Assembly (NCBI GenBank): GCA_964426545.1 | Contig: CAYRQP010000007.1 | Coordinates: forward strand, 1-64,000 | Reading direction: 5' to 3' | Length of the DNA: 64,000 nt | Source: CAYRQP01 sp964426545 | GTDB taxonomy: Bacteria > Fermentibacterota > Fermentibacteria > Fermentibacterales > JCC-6 | Shown: positions 42,074 through 51,997 of the stretch, one piece after another | Layout: every line of letters starts with the position of its first letter | Numbering within the stretch: the stretch's first letter is position 1 | Notes under the pieces: model-generated | What the model saw: only the letters and a program-made list of their open reading frames with translations | Databases searched by the model: none | What the model was told of the DNA's origin: nothing | Translations under genes and position numbers: made by a program

Positions 42074-42724
42074 ATGGGAAGAATAATCAACACTCTTTCG
42101 GAGGGGGGGATCCGCGGATTATTCCGAAAGGTCAGAGATTCGGTCTCCCTGCATGGAGTTATCTATGAATACAGGCTCGATGAGATGGAATCCGAGAAAG
42201 ATACGGGAGTGCTTCCGGATGGATATACATTCAAACCGGCCGGAGAGGTGTCTCTGGAAGTCCTGAAGACTTTTTCGACATGTAACAGGGAACCTGGTCA
42301 GTTTGAACGCTCTATTCTCACAAATCTGAGTACTCCCGACAGGGCAAAGGGGCTGTGTATTATGTTCGAAAACAGGGGAATTGTATCTCTTGGATGGGTA
42401 TATTTCTTTCCGCCCGGTTCAAGCCGGGGAGAAAAGTATCCTTCGGGGCAAGATGTGTTTTATCCGATGGATGGATTTGTGGTGAAGGAACATAGAGGGA
42501 AAGGTCTGCATAGACAGTGTGTCAGGGAGAGAGTTCGTATTGCAGGACAAAATGGGAAAAAGACCGGATACAGTATTGTATATATTGACAATGTCCCTGC
42601 CCTTAAGGATAATGATAAACTCGGCAGGAGAATAGGAAAAGTGTATAGAATAAAGTCAGCGGGGAAAACAGTTAACTTATATATTCCATCCAGATGGTAT
42701 CTGTATTTCAGGAAACACATATAA
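42074..42724 (+). CDS. GNAT-family acetyltransferase
   Basis: A 216-residue protein from ATG 42074, one base after the glycosyltransferase stop. FYPMDGFVVKEHRGKGLHRQCVRER contains the acetyl-CoA loop (R-G-K-G), followed by YSIVYIDNVPALKDNDKLG, the 'N..s...y.k.Gf' end of the fold. Substrate unknown; a sugar amine such as that of a dTDP- or UDP-amino sugar fits the surroundings. Confidence 0.78.
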   Translation: MGRIINTLSEGGIRGLFRKVRDSVSLHGVIYEYRLDEMESEKDTGVLPDGYTFKPAGEVSLEVLKTFSTCNREPGQFERSILTNLSTPDRAKGLCIMFENRGIVSLGWVYFFPPGSSRGEKYPSGQDVFYPMDGFVVKEHRGKGLHRQCVRERVRIAGQNGKKTGYSIVYIDNVPALKDNDKLGRRIGKVYRIKSAGKTVNLYIPSRWYLYFRKHI

Positions 42725-42739
42725 ATGAGGAGTGAGTAG

Positions 42740-43732
42740 ATGGAGCAGAAATGCCCGAAAATAGTCAGAATTACTGAATTGCTTCTGCGGGACGGTATCC
42801 AAAATGAAAAAAGGACGATATCTACAGATGCAAAACTGTTTTTTGCAAAGCAGTTTGCGAAAATCGGATTCGAAGAGATAGAGATAGGGTCATTTGCCCA
42901 TCCCTATTACCTTCCACAATACAGGGACATAGAAGAATTGCTGAAGAGATTCAGCGAACTCGATTTGGAAAGAAAACCGAAGATTAAAGCTTTGACAACA
43001 TCACTCAGGGCGGTCGAAAGGGCTGCAAAAACCAAAGAAAAAGGCTATCCGCCTGACAAGATTGCCTACATAATATCCTCAAGCGAAGATCATAACAGGG
43101 TCAATATCAGAAAAGACTGGGAATCCACTTTCGATGAATTAGGAGAAATGATAAGAATATCCCGGGATTTTGAACTAGAAATAATAGTCGAATTGTGCAC
43201 TGTATTCGGTTGTCCTGTGACAAAGAAGAAAGTTTCATTCGAAAATAGTTTCAATCTGATTGAAAGACTTCTGGATATGGGAATAACGGAAGTAATTCCC
43301 TGTGATACAACCGGCGAGGCCACACCGGAGATAGTGTACAATTACTATTCAGAATTGCGCAGGCGATTTCCCGTACAGAATGTTCATCATGCGCATTTTC
43401 ACAATAACAGAGGCGTTGCGGCAGCAAATTTCTATGCCGCGCTGCAGGCGGGTGTGGATCACATTGAAACAAGTCTTGGGGGCATTGGCGGGCAACCTGC
43501 GTTCATAGTTGATGGAATCCCGGGACTTGGTACGGGTAAACGATATACATCGAGTGACTTCAACGGCAACACATCAACAGAAGACATGGTCGTGATGCTC
43601 GACGGAATGCAGATAGAAACAGGACTTGATATCGATTCTCTGCTCGAAACGGGAAATGTTCTTGAAGATGTACTCGACAGACAGCTGTACTCCTATTCGA
43701 TCAAGACAGGGAGGTACTACCCTTCCGAATAA
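42740..43732 (+). CDS. HMG-CoA lyase-like DRE-TIM metallolyase without catalytic Cys
   Basis: A 330-residue TIM barrel of the DRE-TIM superfamily: ITELLLRDGIQNE (metal Asp), EEIEIGSFAHPYYLPQYRD, VIPCDTTGEATPE, HAHFHNNRGVAAAN (H-x-H metal pair) and GNTSTEDMVVMLDGMQIETGLD, all matching HMG-CoA lyase. At the place of the catalytic Cys (GLGGCPYA in HMG-CoA lyases) it reads GIGGQPAF, so true HMG-CoA cleavage is doubtful. Its place at the end of the sugar-modification run suggests a role in making an unusual acyl decoration, but this is inference. Confidence 0.8.
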   Translation: MEQKCPKIVRITELLLRDGIQNEKRTISTDAKLFFAKQFAKIGFEEIEIGSFAHPYYLPQYRDIEELLKRFSELDLERKPKIKALTTSLRAVERAAKTKEKGYPPDKIAYIISSSEDHNRVNIRKDWESTFDELGEMIRISRDFELEIIVELCTVFGCPVTKKKVSFENSFNLIERLLDMGITEVIPCDTTGEATPEIVYNYYSELRRRFPVQNVHHAHFHNNRGVAAANFYAALQAGVDHIETSLGGIGGQPAFIVDGIPGLGTGKRYTSSDFNGNTSTEDMVVMLDGMQIETGLDIDSLLETGNVLEDVLDRQLYSYSIKTGRYYPSE

Positions 43733-43737
43733 TAATA

Positions 43738-44952
43738 TTACTCCACAGTTATACTATTTAGAAGATTAAGGTACTTCAGAGCAAGGTTACTCCAACAGTA
43801 ATCCTCCGCATTAAAAACGGAATCAACGATATTTCCGGAAAGCAATCGGAAAAGAGATTTCTCTATTTCATCCGGTTCATCGGCCGGAATACATTTCCCG
43901 CAGCCGGTTTCCTCTACGATATCATAAACTGCAGATTCCCGGGGGGATACTGCCAGTATGGGAACGCCGGACTGCAGATAATCGAAAAATTTGTATGGAA
44001 TTGCATATGAATGCTGCTGTACAGAAGAGAGATACAGGACATCTGCACTTCCTATTTCCTGCTTTGCTCTGTCATAATCGAGCCATCCTAATTCGACAAG
44101 TTCTACATCCGGAGCAAGTTCAGTGAATTGCATATGTTCCGAACTCAGAAGATTCGGTCCAAGTACTTTCATAATCAGGGGCTTGTGCTGAACGGAATAT
44201 TTCTGAAGTGCGGAAGCAATTGGATTAATAGACCGGCCTCTATAAAATGAGCCGGCATAGAGTATTGTCTTAGTGTTGGCCAAAGGTGGTTTTGGTGCAG
44301 AGTGTTCAGGTAAGCCGGTAATACCGTTCGTAATAGTACGCAAAGCTGAATGCGGTATGAAGTACCCGAATAAGTCCTGAAAAGAAATTTTCATGCGATC
44401 CGAACAAAAAACAGCTGCCGATGCCGTGCGAAGAATAAGTCTTTCCATCATTCCGGCCCCCGCCCTACCGGTCATAAGGGGGTAGGAAGTTCCCGTATTA
44501 TTAGACCATGGGTCCCTGTAATCGAGAACAAGGGGCAGTCCGGTTATTTTTGCTGTAATTGCTGCCGAAACAAACCCGGAAAAGGGAGGACCTGATGCTA
44601 TGATAACCTGAACGTCCCCTGAGTCTATAATTTCTATAGCTTTTATGAGAGAAGGAATTATCCAGCCTTCCCTGGAATCTATCATTCTAAAAAATCTGTA
44701 CCAGATTCCACCCGGAATGTTAAACATGCGTGTATTCCATCTTTTGGTAAGACTGTGCATCATGAAAGAAACTCTACTGACATTACCCGGAGCTTTAATT
44801 GAAAAATCCGGATTAGTGATATACCTATTTTTAGGTGTAATTATGTGGACTGTGTGACCTCTGCTCAAGAACTCCCGGGTAAGAAACATCCACCGTTTTG
44901 CCCCGACTGCACCCGTTGGTGGATAATGATAACTGAAAAGCAGAATTTTCAA
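43738..44952 (-). CDS. Glycosyltransferase, GT4-like (WbuB type)
   Basis: About 404 residues from TTG 44952 (KILLFSYHYPPTGAVGAKRWMFLTREFLSRGHTVHIITP); TTG 44964 adds four residues and cannot be excluded. The donor half has KTILYAGSFYRGRSINPIASAL, QEIGSADVLYLSS and IPYKFFDYLQSGVPILAVSP, where the usual E-x7-E first Glu is replaced by Phe/Asp, a pattern seen in WbuB-like enzymes. Its 3' end is five bases from the lyase gene (convergent). Confidence 0.82.
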   Translation of the reverse strand: MKILLFSYHYPPTGAVGAKRWMFLTREFLSRGHTVHIITPKNRYITNPDFSIKAPGNVSRVSFMMHSLTKRWNTRMFNIPGGIWYRFFRMIDSREGWIIPSLIKAIEIIDSGDVQVIIASGPPFSGFVSAAITAKITGLPLVLDYRDPWSNNTGTSYPLMTGRAGAGMMERLILRTASAAVFCSDRMKISFQDLFGYFIPHSALRTITNGITGLPEHSAPKPPLANTKTILYAGSFYRGRSINPIASALQKYSVQHKPLIMKVLGPNLLSSEHMQFTELAPDVELVELGWLDYDRAKQEIGSADVLYLSSVQQHSYAIPYKFFDYLQSGVPILAVSPRESAVYDIVEETGCGKCIPADEPDEIEKSLFRLLSGNIVDSVFNAEDYCWSNLALKYLNLLNSITVE

Positions 44953-44998
44953 ATGACATCCCAATCGCTAGTGTATCTGCACAAAAATACCTGCGAGA

Positions 44999-46114
44999 TT
45001 ATAAGTCAGCGGAGTATATTCCGACAAGTTTACCTATATACTCAGCAGGAGAGGTAAGCTCTCTCACGAATTCTTGTGCATTGTTTCCAACTTTCTTCCG
45101 AATCTCCGGAGAATTTGCTACCATCAACAAACGCCTGCCGTCATCAGTGCAATCCGTCATATCGAGGAAAAATCCCGTATATCCTTCTTTTATCAGTTCC
45201 GGAATTCCACCCGTCTTCGTACAGACAGGAACGACTCCATGATGCATGGCTTCAGCAAGTGCAACCGGAAAACCCTCTACTTCCGATGTCATAACAAAGA
45301 TATCAGAAACCTTGTAGTAGTCATCGAGTTCGATCCTTGCCAGTTCGAAGTTTACGCATTTTTCTATTTCAAGGTGCTTTGCCAGTATAATGGAATCAGA
45401 TAATTCGGGCCCGTCCCCCACAACTATCAGGTGAGAAGGCGGAGTCTCAGGGAGATTCACATAAGTTCCGAATGCTTTGAGCAGCCGTGTTATGTTCTTT
45501 ACTTTGCGCAGTGCCCCGACAAAGAGAAATACAACTGCCTCGGCAGGTATGCCAAGGGTTGCCCTGATCTTCTTTCTTTCCTCACTTCCTGTAAAATCAA
45601 CTGACGGGACGGGGTTGAAGAGAACCTCCGATTGCCTGTTGCTGCAAATATTCCCATTCAGAAAGAGATCTTCGATATAACTGCAGACCATGATTCTGCG
45701 GTTAATGAAGCCCGAAAGAAACCTGTCGATAGTCTGCCGGACAGGAGTCGTCCAGGGAGAACCACTATGTTCAGTCGATATGATAAGGGGGACTCCGCAA
45801 ATAACTCCGCAGATTGTACCTATCTGTTTTGGTAGCCAGAGATGAAGATGAAGAACATCCGGATTTATTTTGATAATAAGAGTACACAAACGGATAATTG
45901 TCCTGAGGTAATAACGCCTTCTGTGTGCAATCGGGGTGCAGATAGTCACACCTTCATGGATACGCGGCAGCATAGCCGTTCCCTCTTCCAGAGGGACAAC
46001 ACAGGTCTTCCAGTCCGGCAGTTTCTGCATTTCATTGCATATATTGGCAATTACTGCCTGGGCTCCCCCAATCCCGAGATTGCTTATGACATGCAGAACC
46101 GTTTTCTTTTTCAT
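44999..46114 (-). CDS. Glycosyltransferase, GT4
   Basis: About 371 residues from ATG 46114 (MKKKTVLHVISNLGIGGAQAVIANICNEM), a textbook GT4 N-terminus; the longer frame from 46156 has no better ribosome site. FLFVGALRKVKNITRLLKAF, VVGDGPELS and VMTSEVEGFPVALAEAMHHGVVPVCTKTGGIPELI hold the nucleotide-sugar and E-x7-E elements. It is divergent from the next glycosyltransferase gene. Confidence 0.9.
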   Translation of the reverse strand: MKKKTVLHVISNLGIGGAQAVIANICNEMQKLPDWKTCVVPLEEGTAMLPRIHEGVTICTPIAHRRRYYLRTIIRLCTLIIKINPDVLHLHLWLPKQIGTICGVICGVPLIISTEHSGSPWTTPVRQTIDRFLSGFINRRIMVCSYIEDLFLNGNICSNRQSEVLFNPVPSVDFTGSEERKKIRATLGIPAEAVVFLFVGALRKVKNITRLLKAFGTYVNLPETPPSHLIVVGDGPELSDSIILAKHLEIEKCVNFELARIELDDYYKVSDIFVMTSEVEGFPVALAEAMHHGVVPVCTKTGGIPELIKEGYTGFFLDMTDCTDDGRRLLMVANSPEIRKKVGNNAQEFVRELTSPAEYIGKLVGIYSADL

Positions 46115-46156
46115 TGCCAATTGCGAATTATCCTTTGCTGCAGAGAAAAAATGCAT

Positions 46157-46176
46157 ATTGCCGAAAGTGCGGCAAT
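46157..46176. promoter_or_regulatory. Small perfect palindrome in divergent promoter region
   Basis: ATTGCCGAAAGTGCGGCAAT: a seven base-pair inverted repeat with six-base loop in the 218-base region between two divergent glycosyltransferase genes. It could be an operator or a chance hairpin; nothing else was seen in this gap. Confidence 0.25.
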
Positions 46177-46332
46177 TCTGTTTGATACAGGTACATTACT
46201 ATATATAGCAGAAATCCGCCACTCCGCTGCAAAGAGAGATTTGCTATATTTGCAGGGTGACAGTTTTCGTTACAGTGCTGTTCTTCAAAAGTTAAACTAC
46301 TGTTATATAGATAATTCGACAAAGGCTTTGTA

Positions 46333-47502
46333 ATGATAATGAAAGGACAAAGACAGATGCGGAAAATCCGTGTTGGTTTCGTTATATCAACATTGAACAG
46401 GGGCGGGGCTGAAGGAAAACTGGTTGCTGTTGCAAACGGTCTCGACAGGGAAAGGTATGAAGCTGGTGTATATATCCTGAAGACAGGACCTTTGAAAGAA
46501 CTACTCACAGTTCCGTACCGGGATAATCTGATTCCCAATAAATACAGCATAGCAGGATTTGCGGAACTCGTCCGGTCTTTCAAGAAGGACAAACTGGATA
46601 TTGTCTGGCTGGTGGGGACCGGTGATACAGGTTTTTTTGGAAGGATTGCCGCGAAACTGGCGGGAGTTTCACATGTTATAGTTAGCCTTCATGCGACGGA
46701 CAGGCCGGGAAAACCCACAATAGACACAACTAACCGGTACTTGAATGAGATAAACTGCCTGACGGACAGGTTTGTTGCTGTTGCAGAAACTCACCGGACT
46801 CACCTGATACAAACAGAACACATAGATCCTGCTAAAATAATCTATATTCACAACGGAGTGGACGTTTCAGTATTTCATCCAACGATACCGGGCAAAGACA
46901 AAACAACAGAAGACGATTTTGGAGTTCCGGAGAACGTTCCGGTTATTGGAATACTGGCACGATTCAAACCCGAAAAAAGACATGATGTCTTTCTAAAGGC
47001 GGGTAGAATCCTTCTGCAGACATATCCGGATCTTAAATTGATGATAGTGGGGGATGGGCTGAATAGGGAATCTGTTGAAAAGATGACAGATGATCTTGGT
47101 CTCAGGGACAATGTGATTTTTACAGGCGGACTCGATGATGTTCTTCCTGCAATTCACAGGATGACAGTATCTGTACTTTGTTCGGATACAGAGGCATTCC
47201 CGAACGCCGTGCTTGAATCTATGGCTGCCGGCGTACCTGTAGTAGCAACTGATGTGGGCTCTGTACGTGAAGCTGTAAAGAACAGGGAAAATGGAATGCT
47301 CATACAGAAAGGAAGTCCGGAACATGTGGCTGAGGCCGTTGCTCTGCTTCTTGAAAGTGATACTCTGCGGAAGTCCGTGATACATGAAGGACTGAAAACG
47401 GTATCGGACCGATTCTCACTAAGGCAGATGATTCGCAGGCGCGAAGAACTATTCGAAGAACTGCTTAACGGAGACAAGAGAAGATTGGATTCCTTTGAAT
47501 AA
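46333..47502 (+). CDS. Glycosyltransferase, GT4
   Basis: A 389-residue GT-B enzyme: IRVGFVISTLNRGGAEGKLVAVANGL, IYIHNGVDVSVFHP, VIGILARFKPEKRHDVFLKAG, LMIVGDGLNRE and VSVLCSDTEAFPNAVLESMAAGVPVVATDVGSVREAV (with E-x7-E). ATG 46333 precedes other in-frame ATGs at 46339 and 46357; a weak ribosome site makes the exact start uncertain. First of four plus-strand genes. Confidence 0.92.
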   Translation: MIMKGQRQMRKIRVGFVISTLNRGGAEGKLVAVANGLDRERYEAGVYILKTGPLKELLTVPYRDNLIPNKYSIAGFAELVRSFKKDKLDIVWLVGTGDTGFFGRIAAKLAGVSHVIVSLHATDRPGKPTIDTTNRYLNEINCLTDRFVAVAETHRTHLIQTEHIDPAKIIYIHNGVDVSVFHPTIPGKDKTTEDDFGVPENVPVIGILARFKPEKRHDVFLKAGRILLQTYPDLKLMIVGDGLNRESVEKMTDDLGLRDNVIFTGGLDDVLPAIHRMTVSVLCSDTEAFPNAVLESMAAGVPVVATDVGSVREAVKNRENGMLIQKGSPEHVAEAVALLLESDTLRKSVIHEGLKTVSDRFSLRQMIRRREELFEELLNGDKRRLDSFE

Positions 47503-48451
47503 CATATGGAAAGGAAAACGGGTGCTTATAACAGGCGGAGCCGGTTTTATCGGGTTCCACCTGTTCCGTAAACTGATTGGAAAGGGTTCTCTTGTCGATA
47601 TCATCGATAAGAGAATTCCGGCGTGGCCTGTAGATGAGTTTGACGCTGATTACACTTTGTATTTCGCCATCGACATAATCGGTGAGGATTTTACAGCATA
47701 TCTGCGAAAAACCGACTATGACTATATATTCCATTTGGCGGGAAGTGCCTCTGTTCAACTCTCGGTGAAAAGACCATTTACTGATTTCGAAACCAATTTG
47801 AGGGGTACGCTTAATCTGCTCGAGACACTGCGGACGGTAGATTATCTGCCTAAATTGATTTATCTGTCCTCCGCGGCAGTATACGGAAATCCTGTCAGGT
47901 CACCGATAAGTGAAGAAGATGCAACCGTGCCAATTTCACCATATGGTATTAGTAAACTTGCAGCAGAACGGTATCTTCATGTTTACAGCGAGATTCATGG
48001 GCTGCCGGCTGTGTCAGTCAGACCTTTTTCAGTATATGGGCCGGGGCAGGGAAAGCAGGTAGTTTTCGACATAATCAGGAAAATCGAAAACAATCCCAAA
48101 AAACTGGAGTTATTTGGAACAGGTATGGAAGCCCGGGATTTCATCTACATTTCCGATATTGTGGATGCTCTTCTAATAGTCGCTGAAAAGAGCAACATGA
48201 CGGGTGAAGTCTATAATCTTGCATCCGGAAAATCGGTAGAGATATCTGAAATAGCGGAAGAAATTTGTCGGATTACAGGTGTTTCTCCCCAAATGGAGTA
48301 CAAGGGATCTGTACGTCCGGGAGTTCCACTCGTCTGGGAAGCGAATATTGGTAAACTCAAAGCACTGGGATTCCGGCCGGCTATAGAAATGCATGAAGGA
48401 CTGAGAAAGACCATAGAGTGGTTCATCGAAACGAAGACAGACAGAAGATGA
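47495..48451 (+). CDS. NAD-dependent sugar epimerase/dehydratase
   Basis: A 318-residue extended SDR, TTG start eight bases inside the preceding gene. Rossmann motif VLITGGAGFIGFHL, FHLAGSASVQLSV, LSSAAVYGNP, YGISK (Y-x3-K), RPFSVYGPGQGKQVV and MEARDFIYISD. It belongs to the UDP-glucose 4-epimerase-like group and would supply an activated sugar for the neighbouring glycosyltransferases. The stop overlaps the next ATG (ATGA). Confidence 0.9.
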   Translation: MNNIWKGKRVLITGGAGFIGFHLFRKLIGKGSLVDIIDKRIPAWPVDEFDADYTLYFAIDIIGEDFTAYLRKTDYDYIFHLAGSASVQLSVKRPFTDFETNLRGTLNLLETLRTVDYLPKLIYLSSAAVYGNPVRSPISEEDATVPISPYGISKLAAERYLHVYSEIHGLPAVSVRPFSVYGPGQGKQVVFDIIRKIENNPKKLELFGTGMEARDFIYISDIVDALLIVAEKSNMTGEVYNLASGKSVEISEIAEEICRITGVSPQMEYKGSVRPGVPLVWEANIGKLKALGFRPAIEMHEGLRKTIEWFIETKTDRR

Positions 48452-49554
48452 AAGTTCTCCTGGTAGGTCCCGTTCATAAATTCGGCGGAGTAACACGTTA
48501 TGTAAAGGACCTTCTTGCGTCTTCTCCGGACTTTATCCCTTTCAATACCGGAAGACCCGAGAAGAAGAAAATTCGTGCAGGGACAGGATATGTCGAAGCA
48601 TTCAACACAGATACTTCAAGGGTAGTTAAAGGCATATTCGTGACTCTATGTAATTTTCTGAGATTTCCATTAGTTCTCTTAAATAGCGGTGCCGGAATTG
48701 TCCACATATGCGGAGTCAGTTTTTTTCCTTTCTGGGAAAATACCTATTACATGGCAGTGTCACGTATTTTAGATAAAAAAGTTACGTTGCATTATCTTGG
48801 AGCATTCGACCAGTTTTATGAACCGGCAGGCAAATTTCACAAATATCTCATTCGTTCTGTTTTGCAGATTCCTGACAGAATTATGCTCCTTTCAGAAAAA
48901 GTGAAGAGATTATCAGCGGAATTCATTCCGGAAGACAGACTGAGTGTATTGCCCAGCTCGGTTGATACCGATAAATTCAATGCTCCTGACAGGCTTTTTC
49001 CGGCACCTCCTGCGAAAATCAGAATCTTGTTTGTAGGCGGACTCGATCCATTTAGAAAAGGTATCTATGATCTGCTTGAATCTGTCAGTATGGTCACAGA
49101 GAAATACCCTCATGTGAGATTAGTGCTTACGGGTGGTGGTAGTTTCGAAGAAATTGAAAAGAAGTGGGAAAAAATGGGTTTGGATGGATGTATAGAGTTC
49201 ATCGGCTGGGTCGCTGATGAAAAACTGCCCGAACTCTACGCGTCCTGTGATGTTCTGGCACTTCCTTCGTATAATGAGGGCCTTCCATATGTGATTATCG
49301 AAGCACTTTCATCCGGATTACCAATGATAGGCAGTAATGTGGGCGGAATACCGGAAGTCATAAGTGACGGAGAGAACGGTTACATAATAACACCCGGTGA
49401 CGTAGAAATGCTGACTGAGAGACTGCTTGAACTTCTTAAAGACGCTGATATCAGAAAAAGAATGAGCGCGAACAATAGGAAAAGGGCAGTTCGATTTTAT
49501 TCTATTGACCATGTAATGAAAGAATTGCAGAGAAATTTCTCAGAGATAGTATAA
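48448..49554 (+). CDS. Glycosyltransferase, GT4
   Basis: A 368-residue enzyme starting MKVLLVGPVHKFGGVTRYVKDLL, translationally coupled to the epimerase. Donor-site half: ILFVGGLDPFRKGIYDLLES, LVLTGGGSFEEIEK and CDVLALPSYNEGLPYVIIEALSSGLPMIGSNVGGIPEVI, with the conserved E-x7-E. The fifth of five GT4-type enzymes of the locus, suggesting a repeat unit of several sugars. Confidence 0.92.
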   Translation: MKVLLVGPVHKFGGVTRYVKDLLASSPDFIPFNTGRPEKKKIRAGTGYVEAFNTDTSRVVKGIFVTLCNFLRFPLVLLNSGAGIVHICGVSFFPFWENTYYMAVSRILDKKVTLHYLGAFDQFYEPAGKFHKYLIRSVLQIPDRIMLLSEKVKRLSAEFIPEDRLSVLPSSVDTDKFNAPDRLFPAPPAKIRILFVGGLDPFRKGIYDLLESVSMVTEKYPHVRLVLTGGGSFEEIEKKWEKMGLDGCIEFIGWVADEKLPELYASCDVLALPSYNEGLPYVIIEALSSGLPMIGSNVGGIPEVISDGENGYIITPGDVEMLTERLLELLKDADIRKRMSANNRKRAVRFYSIDHVMKELQRNFSEIV

Positions 49555-49593
49555 ACTGCAGACTTTCAGTTTTCTGAAAGTGGGGAGATGAAT

Positions 49594-51000
49594 ATGAGTA
49601 GCCCGGACAGATTCTACTCAGTTTACAAACATCTGCCGGTTTTTCTTCAAAATGCGATAGTGAGTATCAAAAGCGGTAGACGCTGGAAGCATGAAAACAG
49701 CAGACAGTTTCAATCTATTGTGGAAGAGCTGCTCAGAATTCAGTATGCATCGAGCGAAGAAATTCTCGAATACAGAAAAAACAAACTGGGTGCAGTTCTT
49801 AAAGCTGCGGCAAAAACAGAATATTACAGAAGAGAACTTCCCGAGGATGAGATAATAGAGAAAGAACCATTTGCTGTATTAGCGGATATTCCTGTGCTGG
49901 AACGTGAAGAGGTCAGAAACAACTTCAGAAAGTTCATCAACCCGCTGTACACAGACAAAATGATGAAACATGGAACAAGCGGGACAACAGGTACTCCTCT
50001 GCAGGTTATGTGGACAGAAGAGAGCATGGATATGGAAAGAGCACTCATCTGGAGACAGAGAAGAGTCACAGGACTTTCTTTTGGAGAAGCCTGGAGGGGT
50101 ATGCTCGGCGGTCATAAGATAGTACCGCTTAGTGTAACCGCTGCTCCTTTCTGGAGAACAAACAGGAAAGCAAAACAGGTATATTTTTCTACATTCCACA
50201 TAAGCCCGGACGCAGCGGGGGACTACCGCGAAGGACTCGATAAATATGATATCGAATATCTCGAAGGTTATCCATCTGTTTTATATGCTCTGGCTCTTGC
50301 TCTTGATTCCGCAGATATCAGGTATAGACTCAAGGGAATCTATTATGGAGCCGAACCGCTCAGGGAATTCCAGAGAGAATTAATTGAAAAAGTATTTGAA
50401 ACCTATGTCTGGGATTATTACGGATTGACTGAAAGGGTAGCCTCGGCAAGTGAATATGAATGCCGGAACGGACTTCATGAGAACTGGGAAAACTGCTTTC
50501 CGGAAGTGGTGGATAAAAAAGGTTGCCTTCTCGATGACGGGCAATATGGAGAACTCGCAGGGACTTCTTTTTCAAATTTGGGGTTCCCGCTTCTCAGGTA
50601 TAGAACAGGGGATATGACGCGGATCATTCCGGGAAAATGTACATGCCGGCGGGATTCGAGGAGAATAGCACCTATCGATACCAAACGGGAAGACCTTCTT
50701 ATTATGCCGGACGGAAGTTATCTGTCAGCTTCCAACATGACCTATCCGTTTAAGGAAGTAGGACATATAAAGTTATCACAGATATATCAGGGACAGAGGA
50801 ATCTCATAGAAGTCAGGGTCGTACCTGACAGTGATTACAGAGAAGAGGATGGAATTGCTCTTGCCGGGAAACTTAAAAAGCTGCTTCCCGCTGAAGTAAG
50901 CGTAAAGATAGAACTTGTCGATGATATACCTAAAACAGCCTCAGGCAAATATGCGTTCTGTATATGCGCGATTAAAGAACTTCCCCCAGAAGAAGATTAG
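49594..51000 (+). CDS. CapK/PaaK-like adenylate-forming enzyme
   Basis: A 468-residue protein of the phenylacetate-CoA ligase (AMP-binding) family. ATG 49594 is six bases after GGGGAG, better than ATG 49588. Motifs: MKHGTSGTTGTPLQV (AMP-binding P-loop), DYYGLTERVASASEY, RYRTGDMTRI (the 'Y.tGD' motif) and a C-terminal PKTASGK. Homologues called CapK lie in capsule loci and may activate an acyl or amino acid for polymer decoration. It overlaps the 3' end of the DUF354 gene (convergent). Confidence 0.87.
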   Translation: MSSPDRFYSVYKHLPVFLQNAIVSIKSGRRWKHENSRQFQSIVEELLRIQYASSEEILEYRKNKLGAVLKAAAKTEYYRRELPEDEIIEKEPFAVLADIPVLEREEVRNNFRKFINPLYTDKMMKHGTSGTTGTPLQVMWTEESMDMERALIWRQRRVTGLSFGEAWRGMLGGHKIVPLSVTAAPFWRTNRKAKQVYFSTFHISPDAAGDYREGLDKYDIEYLEGYPSVLYALALALDSADIRYRLKGIYYGAEPLREFQRELIEKVFETYVWDYYGLTERVASASEYECRNGLHENWENCFPEVVDKKGCLLDDGQYGELAGTSFSNLGFPLLRYRTGDMTRIIPGKCTCRRDSRRIAPIDTKREDLLIMPDGSYLSASNMTYPFKEVGHIKLSQIYQGQRNLIEVRVVPDSDYREEDGIALAGKLKKLLPAEVSVKIELVDDIPKTASGKYAFCICAIKELPPEED

Positions 51001-51997
51001 AAATAAAATTCAGAGTGCTTTCGGATTTACAAGAATCCCGCCTTTTCGTCCTCAGACCCGCAGAAAGCGTTTCTTCAACAGAGCCGGCATCCCGCATGAG
51101 AACAAGCCTTCCGTCTTTCTCGAGTTTTGAGTCAACCCGCCCCTGTTTCCCGCAGAAGAAGCTGATAGAGGGAATTCCCATAATAGCGGCTTCTCGGGTC
51201 ATTGTACCGCCCCCGCCTATTACAAGGTCACATAAGTCGATGAGCGTTGGTCCGGAGTATACTTTGGATGGGACAATGACATCAGCCTTTGAACCTCTTT
51301 CTATCAGACTGTTCTGTTGTTCGTTTCTCGGAATCCAGATTATTTGAACATCGTCTCTTGCCAACAGCACCTTCAGAATTTCCCCGAGGACTGTATCTGC
51401 TTCCGGAAAATGATAATGAGCTGTTGCGGCAGGCGGTCTCAGCAGAATTTTCTTCTTATCTGCCTCCAGCCCCAATTCAGCAGCGACAGAAATATCTGTT
51501 TCGATGTTTCCGATGTAAAGATTTTCCTTATAACCCGGATATTTAGACACTTTGGATAATGATATTCCGGCATCTTTGCATCTATTGTCGTCGATTGCGT
51601 CGGGAAGCAGAATCTTAGTGCAGAATCGATTGAAAAGATAAGGATTCACCCATTCATAATCGTACATTGTTATCGACGGAATGCCGAGTATCCGTGAAGC
51701 GATGGGGAGAGCCCGTGAACCGTGTCCAAAGGAGAGAACTACTTCACTACCGCGCATGGCAGCGGCAAGTTTTACGGCGCGCACTAATGTCCCGGAGACT
51801 TTTCCCAACATACCCGCGCCGTATACCCCGCCAATCTTAATGTAGTTCAACCCGAACATATCCAGGAGTTCACAGGTGGAAGAACGGTCCCTGGCTGTAA
51901 AGATGACATCATGTCCGCGTTTCCTTATCTCTTCGGCAATTGGCTTCATTACAAGGATATGGGGAGCATTATCCGCATCAAACCAGATTTTCATCAT
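50972..51997 (-). CDS. DUF354 family protein (GT-B-like)
   Basis: A 341-residue protein starting MKIWFDADNAPHILVMKPIAEEI, the diagnostic DUF354 opening, with EVVLSFGHGSRALP, ITMYDYEWVN, LIDLCDLVIGGGGTMTREAAIMGIPSISFFCG later on. The fold resembles MurG/UDP-GlcNAc 2-epimerase. Members accompany bi-domain oxidoreductase and heparinase-like genes in polysaccharide loci, as here. The start lies 20 bases inside the upstream gene; ATG 51994 has the better spacing to GAAGGG. Confidence 0.87.
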   Translation of the reverse strand: MMKIWFDADNAPHILVMKPIAEEIRKRGHDVIFTARDRSSTCELLDMFGLNYIKIGGVYGAGMLGKVSGTLVRAVKLAAAMRGSEVVLSFGHGSRALPIASRILGIPSITMYDYEWVNPYLFNRFCTKILLPDAIDDNRCKDAGISLSKVSKYPGYKENLYIGNIETDISVAAELGLEADKKKILLRPPAATAHYHFPEADTVLGEILKVLLARDDVQIIWIPRNEQQNSLIERGSKADVIVPSKVYSGPTLIDLCDLVIGGGGTMTREAAIMGIPSISFFCGKQGRVDSKLEKDGRLVLMRDAGSVEETLSAGLRTKRRDSCKSESTLNFISNLLLGEVL

